Below are positions 12,240-21,697 of a stretch of 64,000 nucleotides of DNA, in pieces. The stretch's first letter is position 1. Each line of letters opens with the position of its first letter. The notes under the pieces are model-generated. The model did not search any database. It was not told where the DNA came from and worked only from the letters and a program-made list of their open reading frames with translations. The DNA lies in the NCBI RefSeq assembly GCF_910592395.1, contig NC_088323.1, forward strand, positions 14,619,501 to 14,683,500, read 5' to 3'. The DNA comes from Lineus longissimus. Lineage: Eukaryota > Nemertea > Pilidiophora > Heteronemertea > Lineidae. Made by a program: the position numbers and the translations under genes.

Positions 12240-12407
12240 CCCGTTTTTCCAGCTGCGGGCCGTGCCTATGGAATAAACTGCCACCAGCCCTCAGGGCAGA
12301 GACAAGCATTGAACAGTTCAAGAGTCAGTTAAAAACGCTACTTTTCGACAAGTAGAGAGGGGCGCTTTGAGCGTGGTTTAACCGCGGAAAGGCGCGATAC
12401 AAATGAC

Positions 12408-12441
<34 letters not shown>

Positions 12442-12442
12442 T
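12240..12442 (+). mobile_element. 3' end of a CR1/L2-like LINE with (ATT)n tail
   Basis: The frame CLWNKLPPALRAETSIEQFK then SQLKTLLFDK ends at TAG 12353-12355, a standard C-terminus for this LINE group. It is followed by GCGCTTTGAGCG (12362-12373) and an (ATT)n microsatellite at 12408-12441 as the 3' terminus. The GCGCTTTGAGCG string is shared with the SINE at 35377-35388. Confidence 0.85.
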
Positions 12443-13197
12443 ATACCAAGACATTCTATTGAAAACAACATGGCCAGCAGTCAGTCTGTTCGCAAAACTC
12501 GGGCTTTAATGATTTTGTTCAGCTGAGAATAAGTCTGTTTTTGTTTCGCATACATTCGAGGCATTATGAGTCACATTCTGAAGACAAAAATTTGTTGAAA
12601 GCTGTTTTTTATTAATTGAAGATTAGCTAAATGTTCACTTCTGAAGCAGTTCAATTTCGCAAAGATCTGACGTCGACTCGATGCGGAATTGGCGGCTACC
12701 GGGGGGGGGTCCTCTTTCAGAAAAGTAATGGCAGTTTATAGTGGGGTCCTCTGTTAAAGTTGATGGGGGTGGTGTCAACGCTTAAAAGGGCTAGGATGTT
12801 GTAGGAGGACCACTATCAAAGGTTGGCCAGTGTTCCTTGAAAAAGAAGGGACTTTTGGGAAATCAAAAAATCGCTTCCGTATGACGCATCCCTGTGGATT
12901 ATGACACCTCAAATTCCAAAACATTATACGCAGAATTGATAGGGATACGTAATGCGGGAGCAATTTATGATAGGTCCAAAGTCCCTCGATAATGAGTTGT
13001 TCCACTGTAAGAAGAAGATTTTGGTATGATTCTATGTTGTAAGTCCACTGTTACCATATCCTTAATAAATGCAGGCATTGTCGCCCACAACATTAATTAA
13101 TAGTTTGTTGTTCTCTGTTGTGTCGTCATTTCTTCTCCTGAAAAGCACGTATTTTTTGGGGGCAAATAATTAGGGTTAGGGTTAGGTCATGGTTAGG
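12443..13197. other. no gene seen; short TTAGGG run
   Basis: Unrecognised DNA. At 13168-13187 there is a short TTAGGG-like run (about three units), far too short to suggest a telomere fusion. Confidence 0.4.
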
Positions 13198-13526
13198 TCC
13201 TCAGAGTGCATGTTTTGGGCGTATCACGTGTCAATTCCATATACAGCAGAGGTATGACACCTTACTTAGTAACCAGTTTTGTAGATTCCTCCTAGTATGT
13301 GGGACCCCGTCGCCAAGGTAATGGTTGTTTTGTTGCAAATCTTCCTCTGGTGGTGCAGATCGACCATTGATAATCCAATCGGAAGGTCATACACATTGTA
13401 CACTGCCTTTTGTTATTGCATGATCGGCCACAGTGGTGAAGAACCCCGAGACATTTATGCATAAAAGCGAGGACGTCCTTTGAAATTATAATGTGGCGTC
13501 CTCAATCTGCACCACATGCACGTAAG
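13198..13526 (+). repeat. duplicated segment, empty-site copy
   Basis: Closely matches 15507-15721 joined to 16845-16959. Shared landmarks include GTGCATGTTTTGGGCGTATC, GGGACCCCGTCGCCAAGGTA, TCTGGTGGTGCAGATCGACC and GCATAAAAGCGAGGACGTCC. In this copy the sequence runs CCTTTT|GTTATTG without interruption at 13407-13417. The other copy carries a 1.1-kb element at exactly that point. Confidence 0.9.
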
Positions 13527-13582
13527 AATGAGGTAAATTTGGTCTTTGGGATCGTCCAATCCAGTGGTTGTGGTCTGGGTAC

Positions 13583-14402
13583 CCAGAAGTATTAAGGTAG
13601 CAGGAAGGGTTGGGCGTTTGAGGTTTCTGAGTCTGAGGGGGTTTGTATCTGTTGACTGTGCTTTAAGAGAGACTAGGCATGGCGTCAGTCTCTCTTAAAG
13701 TACAGTCAACAGGCATTTGGTCTCAATATTTGGGTAAGTACAGAATCAAGGCAGATCAGAGAGCAATTAATTTGAACGATGCTGTGGACGGATACTGCAT
13801 CAGTCACGACCAACCTCTCATCAGAAAGCGTCACCACCAGCATATTCAATGTTCAGTTCCAACCTGTACCAGTCCAATGCACGCCTGTCATGGTCAGCAG
13901 TGGTCAGCTTAGCGCGATATGGAACATTCTTCCATAACTCAAGCGAGGGAAGTCTGCTCATTAGCATATCTCGCGCACTGCTCCTTCTGGTTAAACATCG
14001 TAGTGAAATCGTAATGGAAAACGTCTGGCTTTGCGCCAGACTAATAAGTGAAGAACAAATAGGTAAAGAACTTCTACTTGCGCGAAACTGCTGTGATGAA
14101 ATTATCATTGCAGAGACTCCGGTGACATACACATATATTTTTTACAATCAAAAATGCCCTCAAAAGACGACATGGAATGATTATTTTATTGATATTTCGT
14201 ACTATATACCTTCCAATTATCACTTGATACAAATAGATCGGCGTTAGGTCGCATGTTTTTCTTTCCTGGTGACACTATTAAGCAAAATAGTTGCAACCCC
14301 GTAAATGCACTATAAGTCAAATAATAAGTGACGGTGACCCGTTATAAATGTTTCGCCTGCTTCGATTTTTGCCGCTACGCGGCGCGTTGGGCCCTTGCGT
14401 CG
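13583..14402 (-). repeat. dispersed repeat R, complete-looking copy
   Basis: About 820 bp whose reverse complement matches two blocks in the composite insertion at 25586-28728. Landmarks (minus sense): GCAAGGGCCCAACGCGCCGC at one end, TGTCACCAGGAAAGAAAAAC, CATTCCATGTCGTCTTTTGA, a CTGGCGCAAAGCCAG hairpin, CGCGAGATATGCTAATGAGC, and TACCTTAATACTTCTGG at the other end. No coding capacity is recognised; short frames here overlap on both strands. Probably a non-autonomous element. Confidence 0.75.
13649..13712. repeat. 26-bp-arm hairpin inside repeat R
   Basis: Arms 13649-13674 (CTGTTGACTGTGCTTTAAGA...) and 13687-13712 are inverted copies with one mismatch, around a 12-nt loop. The same hairpin recurs at 28602-28666. 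Confidence 0.85.
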
Positions 14403-14756
14403 AGCTGTAAGATCGAGGACACACTGATAAAACTTTGATTCAATGTAAGTGTCTCTACTCTTTTCAGTGGCATTGTTAACCAAATAGTGCTCGCCCTCGG
14501 TTGAACATTTGAAAAAATCCACTGGAAGGGTGAGACAACGCAGTGTCCTCCGTTTGTATGTTTCCTGCGGCAGGTGTGCAGGAGAGGGTAGAGTGTCCTT
14601 GATGCTCGAGTAAAATTTGTGACCCACGCAGATAGAGGTAATTTCATTGATGCATCATGGTTTACAGGCGCCGAAAAATGTGCATCACCTGGTATATATA
14701 AAATGAGGACGTTCTGAATAAGTTCGCGTTGTAATGGTGAGGAATCTGATCTTTGT
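14403..14756. other. no gene seen
   Basis: Unrecognised DNA between repeat R and a LINE tail. Confidence 0.45.
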
Positions 14757-15425
14757 ATTGAATTGAATTGAAATTGAAATTGACATTCATATACCGCAAA
14801 ATTTATTTTCCTCTAATGCGGTGTTTCAAAATATCGTCTGAACAGATGGGTTTTTAGCCTGCACCTGAAAATAGCAACAGTCTTAGCCTTTTTAATCTCA
14901 ATGCTGAGCTCATTCCAAAGTCTGGCCGCCAGTACAAGGAAGCCCCTGCCACCGTACGTCTCCAGGCGATACCTGGGGATCCTCAGGAGACATTTGTCTT
15001 CGGACCTCAGGGATCGCCGGAGTCACAGAATGGGAGGAGCTCGGATATGTAAGCAGGGGCAAGTTCGTTTCTTGCTTTGTATATGAGGAGCATTGTCTTG
15101 AACTCTATACTTTCACGGATTGGTAGCCAATATAGACTTCTCAGCACGGGGTAATATGTTCACGTTTACGCGTCCCTGTGATTACTCGCGCTGCGTGATT
15201 CTGAACCTTTTGTAGCTTATCAAGTACATTTTCATCGGCACCAACGAGCAGGCTATTACAATAATCCAGTATTGATATGACAGTTGATTGCACTAGAAGT
15301 TTGTACTCGATTCCCAATCTTTGCAAATGCCATCGTGTGAAATCTAACGTTTTTTTCTTCCATGCATGTTTTCCTTGTACCTCTTCTACACGATTTAAAA
15401 GGCGTTTACGTAGGGAGCAAAATCA
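14757..15425 (-). mobile_element. 3' part of a CR1/Jockey-like LINE
   Basis: Minus-strand translation shows, in order, LVQSTVISILDYCNSLLVG, LDKLQKVQNHAARVITGTRK, LRSLYWLPIRESIEFKTMLL, ARNELAPAYISELLP, and, after frameshifts, RYRLETYGGRGFLVLAARLW then a stop at the sequence TTTGAAACACCGCATTAG. This is the thumb and C-terminus of a LINE reverse transcriptase. The 3' tail ends in AATTGAATTGAAATTGAAAT-type repeats (14757-14782). Reading can be followed upstream to about 15425. Confidence 0.8.
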
Positions 15426-15506
15426 GGAAATTTTTGAAGTTTTTCAATATACAAAAATGTAGAACCGAGGACACACACCAAAACGAGGACGTCCTCGCTT
15501 GGAAAA

Positions 15507-15773
15507 GTCCTCAAAGTGCATGTTTTGGGCGTATCACGTGCCTATTCCATACACAGCAGAGGTATGACACCTTACTTAGTAACCAGTTTTGTAGATTCCT
15601 TCTAGTATATGGGACCCCGTCGCCAAGGTAATGGTTGGTTTGTTGCCAATTTTCCTCTGGTGGTGCAGATCGACCATTAATAATCCAATCGGAAGGTCAT
15701 ACACATTGTACACTGCCTTTTTAGCTCACCTCTTAGCAGAGGTGAGCTTATCCCATACCGTGGCGTCCGTCGT

Positions 15774-15805
<32 letters not shown>

Positions 15806-16959
15806 CGTCGTCCGTTAGCAGGGCACGTTTCGTAACTGTTAGAGCTATTGAGTTGAAACTTGGTACACATGTACCCTTATGTAATGACACCTTGGAGACC
15901 AAGTTTCGGTCCGATTCGTTTCATGGTTTGGCCACCAGGGGGCCAAACGTTAAAAGTGAAAATATGCAATATCTCCCTTAATAGTAGTCGGGAAATTTTG
16001 AAAAAAATATGGTAGGTACTTCTAGCAAAGGTGCATCATATATCCTCCGGATTTTTGATTTGACCTCCTTTTCAAGGTCACAGAGGTCAAATGGTGTAAA
16101 TTGGCCGTTAGGATGTAACGATGGCACGTTTCTAAACTGCAATGACTATTGATACCAAATTTGGTACACATTTACCCCTTAGTCAGGTGATCTCAGGGAC
16201 CAAAGTTTGGTCCAATATGATTCACCACTTGACCACCAGGGGGCAAAATTCAAAAACCTTAAAAATGTGATTATTCCTTAACTTCTTGCCCGATTGCCAC
16301 CAATTTGATATCATGGGTACATCTAACCACCATACAGTATATGTCACACAGGTTTTTAATTTGACCTTCTTGTCAAGGTCACAGAGGTCAAATGGCATAA
16401 ATTCGCCGTCAGGCCGTAACTATGGCACGTTTCTTAACTGCAATGACTATTGATCACAAATTAAGTACACATAGACCCCTTGGTCAGGTGATCTCAGGTA
16501 CCGAAGTTTGGTCCGATCTGATTTGCCGTTTGGCCTCCAGGGAGGGGGCTAAATCTTAAATTCTTCAAAATGCCATTATTCCTAGTAATGACTTGCCCGA
16601 TTGGCACCAATTTTATATCATAGGTACATCTAATTCTAACAACCATTCAATGTGTCACCCGGGTCTTCTTTGATTTGACCTACTTTTCAAGGTCACAGAG
16701 GTCGAATGTACTGTAAATTGGCCATTTTGGGGAAATTGTAATTGCTTGGACCTACATCAAACCTAACACTACATGACACAATACCATGCTCTTTATCCAT
16801 CTTTCCTCCACATGAGGTGAGCACAATGGCCCTGGCCATTTCATGTTATTGTATGATCGACCACAGTGGTGAAGAACCCCGAGACATTTATGCATAAAAG
16901 CGAGGACGTCCTTTGAAATTATAATGTGGCGTCCTCGATCTGCACCACGTGCACGTAAG
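15507..16959 (+). repeat. duplicated segment, filled-site copy
   Basis: 15507-15721 and 16845-16959 together match 13198-13526. The intervening 1.1 kb is the element described next. Divergence between the copies is a few percent by eye, so the duplication is fairly recent and the insertion is younger than the duplication. Confidence 0.9.
15722..16844 (+). mobile_element. CGT/AGGTCA modular element, copy 1
   Basis: Begins with a stem-loop (AGCTCACCTC/GAGGTGAGCT, 15723-15748), then a CCGTCGTCGTCG tract (15771-15814). Three modules of about 300 bp follow, each starting near GGCACGTTTC (15822, 16122, 16425) and ending near AAGGTCACAGAGGTCAAA. It closes with GAGGTGAGCACAATGGCCCT and CCATTTCAT. 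A second copy lies at 44975-46114. The borders are fixed by the empty-site twin at 13407-13417. No open frame of note, so it is non-autonomous or of unknown mechanism; no clear target duplication is seen. Confidence 0.85.
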
Positions 16960-16962
16960 TAT

Positions 16963-16994
16963 GCGTGTGCGTGCGTGTGTGTGTGCGTGTGTTT
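16963..16994. repeat. TG/CG microsatellite
   Basis: Imperfect (TG)n with CG interruptions directly after the duplicated segment. Confidence 0.9.
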
Positions 16995-17164
16995 TGGTTT
17001 GGTTGTTTTTTGGTTGTTTGTTTCTTTATGGCTATTTTGTATATTACATTTCACTGTTAGTTATTAATCTTTCGTAATCTTTTAGGAGGAATCAACATAA
17101 ATATATATACATATTTATTGTATTTCCATACTTGATTATCAACAGTATGTCTGTCTTGTTTCAG

Positions 17165-17263
17165 GACGGCTGGACGGCGCTAATGATCGCCTCCCGATTC
17201 GGTCAGCCTGATGTTGTAGATGTTCTATTGAAAGGTGACGCAGAAGTTGACAAAGAGATGGAG
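17165..17263 (+). CDS. ankyrin-repeat gene, internal exon (one 33-residue repeat)
   Basis: A 99-bp phase-0 exon between TGTCTTGTTTCAG and GTAATACACC. It encodes exactly one ankyrin repeat: it opens DGWTALMIASRFGQPDVVD and ends VLLKGDAEVDKEME. The core TALMxAS and VVxxLLxxxAxVD positions are all kept. Ankyrin repeats are protein-binding scaffolds; the partner cannot be told. The upstream intron ending (CAGTATGTCTGTCTTGTTTCAG) is shared with the exons at 24442 and 40272, showing that exon and intron were copied together. The rest of the gene (5' exons, domains before the repeats) lies upstream or was not recognised. Confidence 0.8.
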
Positions 17264-17379
17264 GTAATACACCAAAACTTCCATTCATCTTAACTTAGCT
17301 TTCTAAATCATAAGATAACAAAGCATTGTATATTATTGTTGAATAACTAGTTTGAATCGCTTGAAATCATCCACACCTC

Positions 17380-17845
17380 AGGGTCCGGTATTCATGAAGC
17401 CTTCTTGATAGAGTTTAGTAAGCGTTTACGTTTTACTAGGTGGTTCTTAGCGAGTTGCGTCATATTCACAAAGCACTCATAACTACAATCGATTTCGTAA
17501 ATCGTCGCTACAAGCCCTATGTGAGGTGTTTTCGACTTCGTAGCATTTTCTATAGAGGTTCTTCACGTGACTTCACGACGTGACGTTTTGATGGCCACCT
17601 GCCAATGCATTTCCTTTACGTCGTGACCACGTGACGGCCAATATGGCAGTGCAAAACAAAACTCTATATTCCTACGTTAGATGGCGCGCCGATCGAATCT
17701 GACTTGACACTAGGTGGCAGCAGCTGACGGGTATAAAAAGATAAACGAAATGTCCGCGATCGATAAATTTGAACCCGCAATTCACACACTTTGTGACCAA
17801 AACATAAGAGAAAAGTATCATATACAAAAGAGTTTTTTTTAAAAG
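17380..17845. other. intronic insertion, unclassified
   Basis: Starts GGGTCCGGTATTCATGAAGCC, a wording typical of short palindromic MITEs, and replaces the 5' half of the exon copy that follows. No gene seen. Confidence 0.4.
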
Positions 17846-17896
17846 GTCGTAGATTCTCTATTGAAACGTGACGCAGAGGTTGACCAAGGGGAAAAG
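17846..17896 (+). pseudogene. half ankyrin exon (3' half only)
   Basis: 51 bp encoding VVDSLLKRDAEVDQGEK followed by a GTAACACACC donor. The 5' half and the splice acceptor are missing; the upstream DNA is unrelated. The downstream intron (CATTCATCCTAACTTAGC, ATGTTATTGTTGAATGGGAT) is homologous to the introns after 17263 and 24251. Confidence 0.8.
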
Positions 17897-18484
17897 GTAA
17901 CACACCAAACGTCCCATTCATCCTAACTTAGCGCTCTAAAATCGTAAGATAATAAACCGATGTATGTTATTGTTGAATGGGATAACTCTTGCGGTCATCT
18001 ACACCTCAGACTCTTATCCATTTATATATTTCGATATTTGCTTCTCGATAGAATACTTATTAAATTGTTAAATACATGAGCATGACTGTATACATGTAGC
18101 ACTGCCGCTGTCCCGAGAGGAAAACAATGGCCATTCTGAATCCTGTGGCGCCTCGAAAGTTAAAGTTCCAAAAAGTCAAAGAGGTAAACATATAAGGTCA
18201 CAATTTGCAATGTCCATTAAATCTTGGTAAGAAAATACGACTTGTTATCCAAAGTTTAACATTGTAGATACTTCCTGATCAGTATAATATATCGATAATT
18301 GCGGTGATTAATTAATTAAACACCGCGTTTGTGTTATTTGATCATTCACATGCGGTTTATAGCTCACAGTTTTTGGTGGCGTTACAGTAGTGAAAAAACA
18401 TGAACAAACAAACTGCATGTAATCACGAATTGCTATCGTACAATGCTATCGTGACTTCTGCTCAAAATTATCAAAAACCAACGC
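17897..18484. other. ankyrin intron, no further gene seen
   Basis: The first part is intron sequence shared with other repeat units; the rest is AT-rich and unrecognised. Confidence 0.45.
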
Positions 18485-19036
18485 CGTTAACGACAGTCTG
18501 CAGACTCAACTTAATAATTTACAACACGAAAACAGCGTCCTTAAGTCTGAGTCAGACAAAAACAATAAAGAAATATGTGAAATAAAGGGAAAAGGAAACA
18601 AAAAAGCTTAGATAACAGTGTGATAAGCATAACCCACAAAGGCGAGACGAAATCAAACTTGCATTTGAACGTAAGCAAGGACATTCGGGTGTCTCGAAAC
18701 TTCGTAATGATCTGAAGCAACTGAAAGTAGACGTCAGTGCGATCGAGATGCCAGAAACGAGCAGAGATTTAAATGACATTCGGAAAAATATGGAATCTTT
18801 ACGCTCGAAACAGAACTCCTTTGATCGAGATATTCGGAACCTTTGTAAAAGCGGTAGTTATGCAATGTGCCGAAAAACAACCAAAGAGGCAGATGATGAA
18901 AGTGATATAAAACCAAAGCTTCCCCGCATCCATAGGACCATGGTTGATGAGGCTGACTTGCCATACATAAGGAAAACACCCTACGCGTCTGAAAACTCGA
19001 AGGAAACGAACAAGGGCTCCAATGCAAATCAGAGGT
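18485..19036 (+). pseudogene. decayed coiled-coil coding fragment, family unknown
   Basis: Two pieces of coding-like sequence in different frames. One near 18493 reads SLQTQLNNLQHENSVLKSES before a stop. A second is open from about 18650 to the TGA at 19036, with DEIKLAFERKQ, SKLRNDLKQLKVDVSAIE and RKNMESLRSKQNSFDRDIRN. Both are charged heptad-like helices. It could be ORF1/Gag of a retroelement or a host pseudogene; nothing decides this. The downstream DNA to 19575 is partly shared with 4096-4225. Confidence 0.4.
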
Positions 19037-19454
19037 GAAATCAACTTGTCTATTCGCTTGCTCACCAACACCCTGAACTGGATATCGTACCTGATCGTGC
19101 ATCATGGCGGAACTCCTCGGATGCTGCAGATCGGCCTGTTACTACTACATACCTGCTGCTGCGAGAATCGCCTTCATCGTCCTCGTCATCGAACTCTATC
19201 AGAAGACTAGAAACGGATAAATCTTACTCCTCACCCCTTTGACGCACCGAAACTGTGCTTGCAAGCAACCAGTTCATGGTGAGAACCAGGGACTATGGTG
19301 GGAGTGACCAGCTAAAGCAGGATTGGCCTGTACCGGACACTACCCAACATCCTGGGTGGTCTGTGATTAACACTGGTGTTTTGATACTGGCGTTTTCAAC
19401 TGCTGACTAACTACTACATGTATAACTCACTGATGCAATGCTCGGGAATTAGCT

Positions 19455-19575
19455 GGAGATGAACTTCGACTTCAATGTTTCATTCCTAAAGTCAGTAATT
19501 GAATACTTTTCACAGGGGCCAGCTCCTGCACTCTATCACTCGTGGAGTGACCACATGCATGTATTTATAAGGAGG
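19455..19575 (+). repeat. dispersed repeat shared with 4096-4225
   Basis: See 4096-4225. Both copies end at CATGCATGTATTT. Confidence 0.7.
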
Positions 19576-19985
19576 CTTGGGTTATCTGTTCATATGATTA
19601 CAAGAAGCAAACTCAAAATGTTAAGTGTTCATCATCATATGCGAATGAAAAATATACATGTGATAGCAAGTGACGTCATCTATATTTATGCTGATTGTCA
19701 GTAACTAATCACAGAGCTTTTATTTTTTGATGTTTCCAGGGGTTAATTATAGAGGACCACTGGGAGTGGGGAGCTGATTAACCCCTGGAAATAGAAGTTG
19801 CATAGGCCTCGGCTTCACTTCATTGGTATTCACCTGCTATGAACAAGCGTTATAAAGTATTAATTCTTGTAGTCCCGCGAGAGGTGGAGACGGTTGCGTT
19901 CTGTCTCTCGTCCTCAAGCTGGCCATTTGAATATAGTTGATTAACCGAGACTTTACCTGTAAGTTGAAGGTTAATTGTAATTCTA

Positions 19986-20478
19986 TAGCTAAGCGCACAC
20001 GGGCGACAAAATGACAAAAAAACCTGAAAACATTTGTTTTCAAATATTTTTTCACAATTTGTTGCCCGTCTGCGGGCGACAAAAACAAATGTTTTTCGAA
20101 AACATTTGTTTTTGAAACAGTTTTCGAATATTAAACATGCAATATATTTTTGACCTAGTCAAAATGTTTTTCGTCAAAACGTCGCCCGTTTCCGGGTGAC
20201 TGCAACGAAACGTAAAACATTTTTTGCGTCATCATCGTCATTAGCCAATCACGATGACGTTCAGCGTCATGTGATACCAACCAAGCCAGGTGTGATGTAT
20301 GGCGCAACCATGGTTACCCCTTGTTTTTGACGTGACCTGTGACGTGACCGTGTCATTTTGTCTCCCGTGTGCGGGTGATTGAAACAAACACGACAAAGAC
20401 GCAAAACATTTCGAAAACAACTGAAAACACATGTTTTCAGTTTCGCTGTCATTTTGTTGCCCGTGTGCGCTCAGCTTA
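19986..20478. mobile_element. MITE with long terminal inverted repeats
   Basis: Left end GCTAAGCGCACACGGGCGAC and right end (reverse complement) GCTGAGCGCACACGGGCAAC. The inverted match continues through AAAATGACA and CTGAAAACATNTGTTTTCA for over 50 bp. The internal TTGTTGCCCGTCTGCGGGCG and CGTCGCCCGTTTCCGGGTGA repeat the terminal motif. Flanks read TAT on both sides, so a TA or TAT target duplication is possible. No open frame. Confidence 0.85.
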
Positions 20479-20554
20479 TCGAACTATCAATCACGAGCGG
20501 GACCATATGAGATACGCGTAGTAGATCAGCAGTAGGCCTACTGGCCCGGCCACG

Positions 20555-21160
20555 CTAAATACCCACCATGTGAGTTCTGCCTTGGTCCCATCTGTCAAGC
20601 ATCAAGCTGTCAAGCATCTGTATAGCCTTGGAGATGTCGTCGCCAAATAATTTGTTGGCAACAGGGATTATACCTGTTTGGCAAATGCTTTGATACTTGG
20701 CCTTGAGATCTGGTTTTGTTGCATCCTTACGTTTTATTTTTAGATCTCCTGGCTTGCGTACCCAGGAAGAGCCAAAGCATCGCAAGCGATTTTGACTTTT
20801 TTTCTGTTTGTCAATGTTCTCTTTTGTCCTTATCTCATCGTTAAGCTTTGGGGTTTTTAAAGCCCCACAGTTTTCCGGAAAGTGATAGAGTTTTTCCTTC
20901 TCCATCGCCATATCTTTGGTGATCCTCAAGCGAAATCGATTGTTCACAATTTCTGCCAGTTTAGTAACAACAGGTGGCCCTGTGGGCTCATTCTCATCAA
21001 GTTCTCTCGAAATTTCATCGAGGAAACTATTGCCACACTGGTCATTCTGGACTTGCTGCTTCTCAGCAACACTTTCACTATTTATCAGGTCATCGACATC
21101 AATGTCATTCAATTCTTCCTCGACGTGCTCATCACAGCCGTCATCATCAAAACTCGTTCG
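20555..21160 (-). pseudogene. DIRS-like retrotransposon Gag-like fragment
   Basis: 185 open codons from 21112, extendable upstream. The N-terminus is acidic (DDDGCDEHVEEELND just upstream), then GPPVVTKLAEIVNNRF, PENCGALKTPKLNDEI and, near the C-terminus, GIIPVANKLFGDDISKAIQM. The order acidic leader, GPPVxxKLA, RPENC-x-L-x-(V/T)P-(R/K)-(V/L)N-x-EI, then GxxPI resembles the first ORF of DIRS-type tyrosine-recombinase retrotransposons as I recall it. No RT, recombinase or split repeats are seen nearby, so it is a fragment. Family assignment is moderate. Confidence 0.5.
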
Positions 21161-21499
21161 TATTAATTTTCTGCTTCACTACACTTCTTGTGGGCATACA
21201 AACAGATATCCGTGCCGTGATTTTACAGTGATGACAGCGTCTTACAAATATCGCAGGCCGTTAGGCCAGGCCCTTACTCATAAAACTCATTCATAAGTAG
21301 TGTACATGTATTTACCAAGCTCTTCCAATTAGTGACTCGTGGATTCGGAAAATAAATACGAACGAGTTTTGCTCATCAGAGATTAATACCCTCGTGTTGG
21401 GTGGATCCTTGGCCGCCATGATAGCAACTATGACCTAAATACCGACATCTGGCCTATCTATGTAAAACACATAGGTAGGTATGTAAAACACGATTTGAT

Positions 21500-21697
21500 T
21501 GGTCGATTTTGTCGAAGGGAGTTTTGTTGAAGTGAGTTTTGTCGAAGTGAATTTTGGTGAAGTCAATTTTGACGAAGTAAGTTTTGTCGAAGTCAATGTT
21601 GTCGAAGTGAGTTTTGTCGAAATCAATTTTGCCGAAGTCTTTGTTGAAGTGAGTTTTGTCGAAGTCAATTTTGTCGAAGTAAGTTTTGTCGAATGAG
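21500..21697 (+). repeat. 15-bp minisatellite
   Basis: About 13 copies of TTTTGTCGAAGTCAA variants. Because 15 is a multiple of 3, both strands stay open (FVEVS / TSTKL repeats), which explains the reading frames here. Confidence 0.9.

Noticed and set aside
13168-13190. TTAGGG-like run as interstitial telomere
   Set aside because: Only about three units in AT-rich DNA; chance or a tiny repeat is enough.
21500-21697. repeat-protein gene
   Set aside because: Both strands are open because the period is 15 bp; no start context, flanking frame or splice sites.
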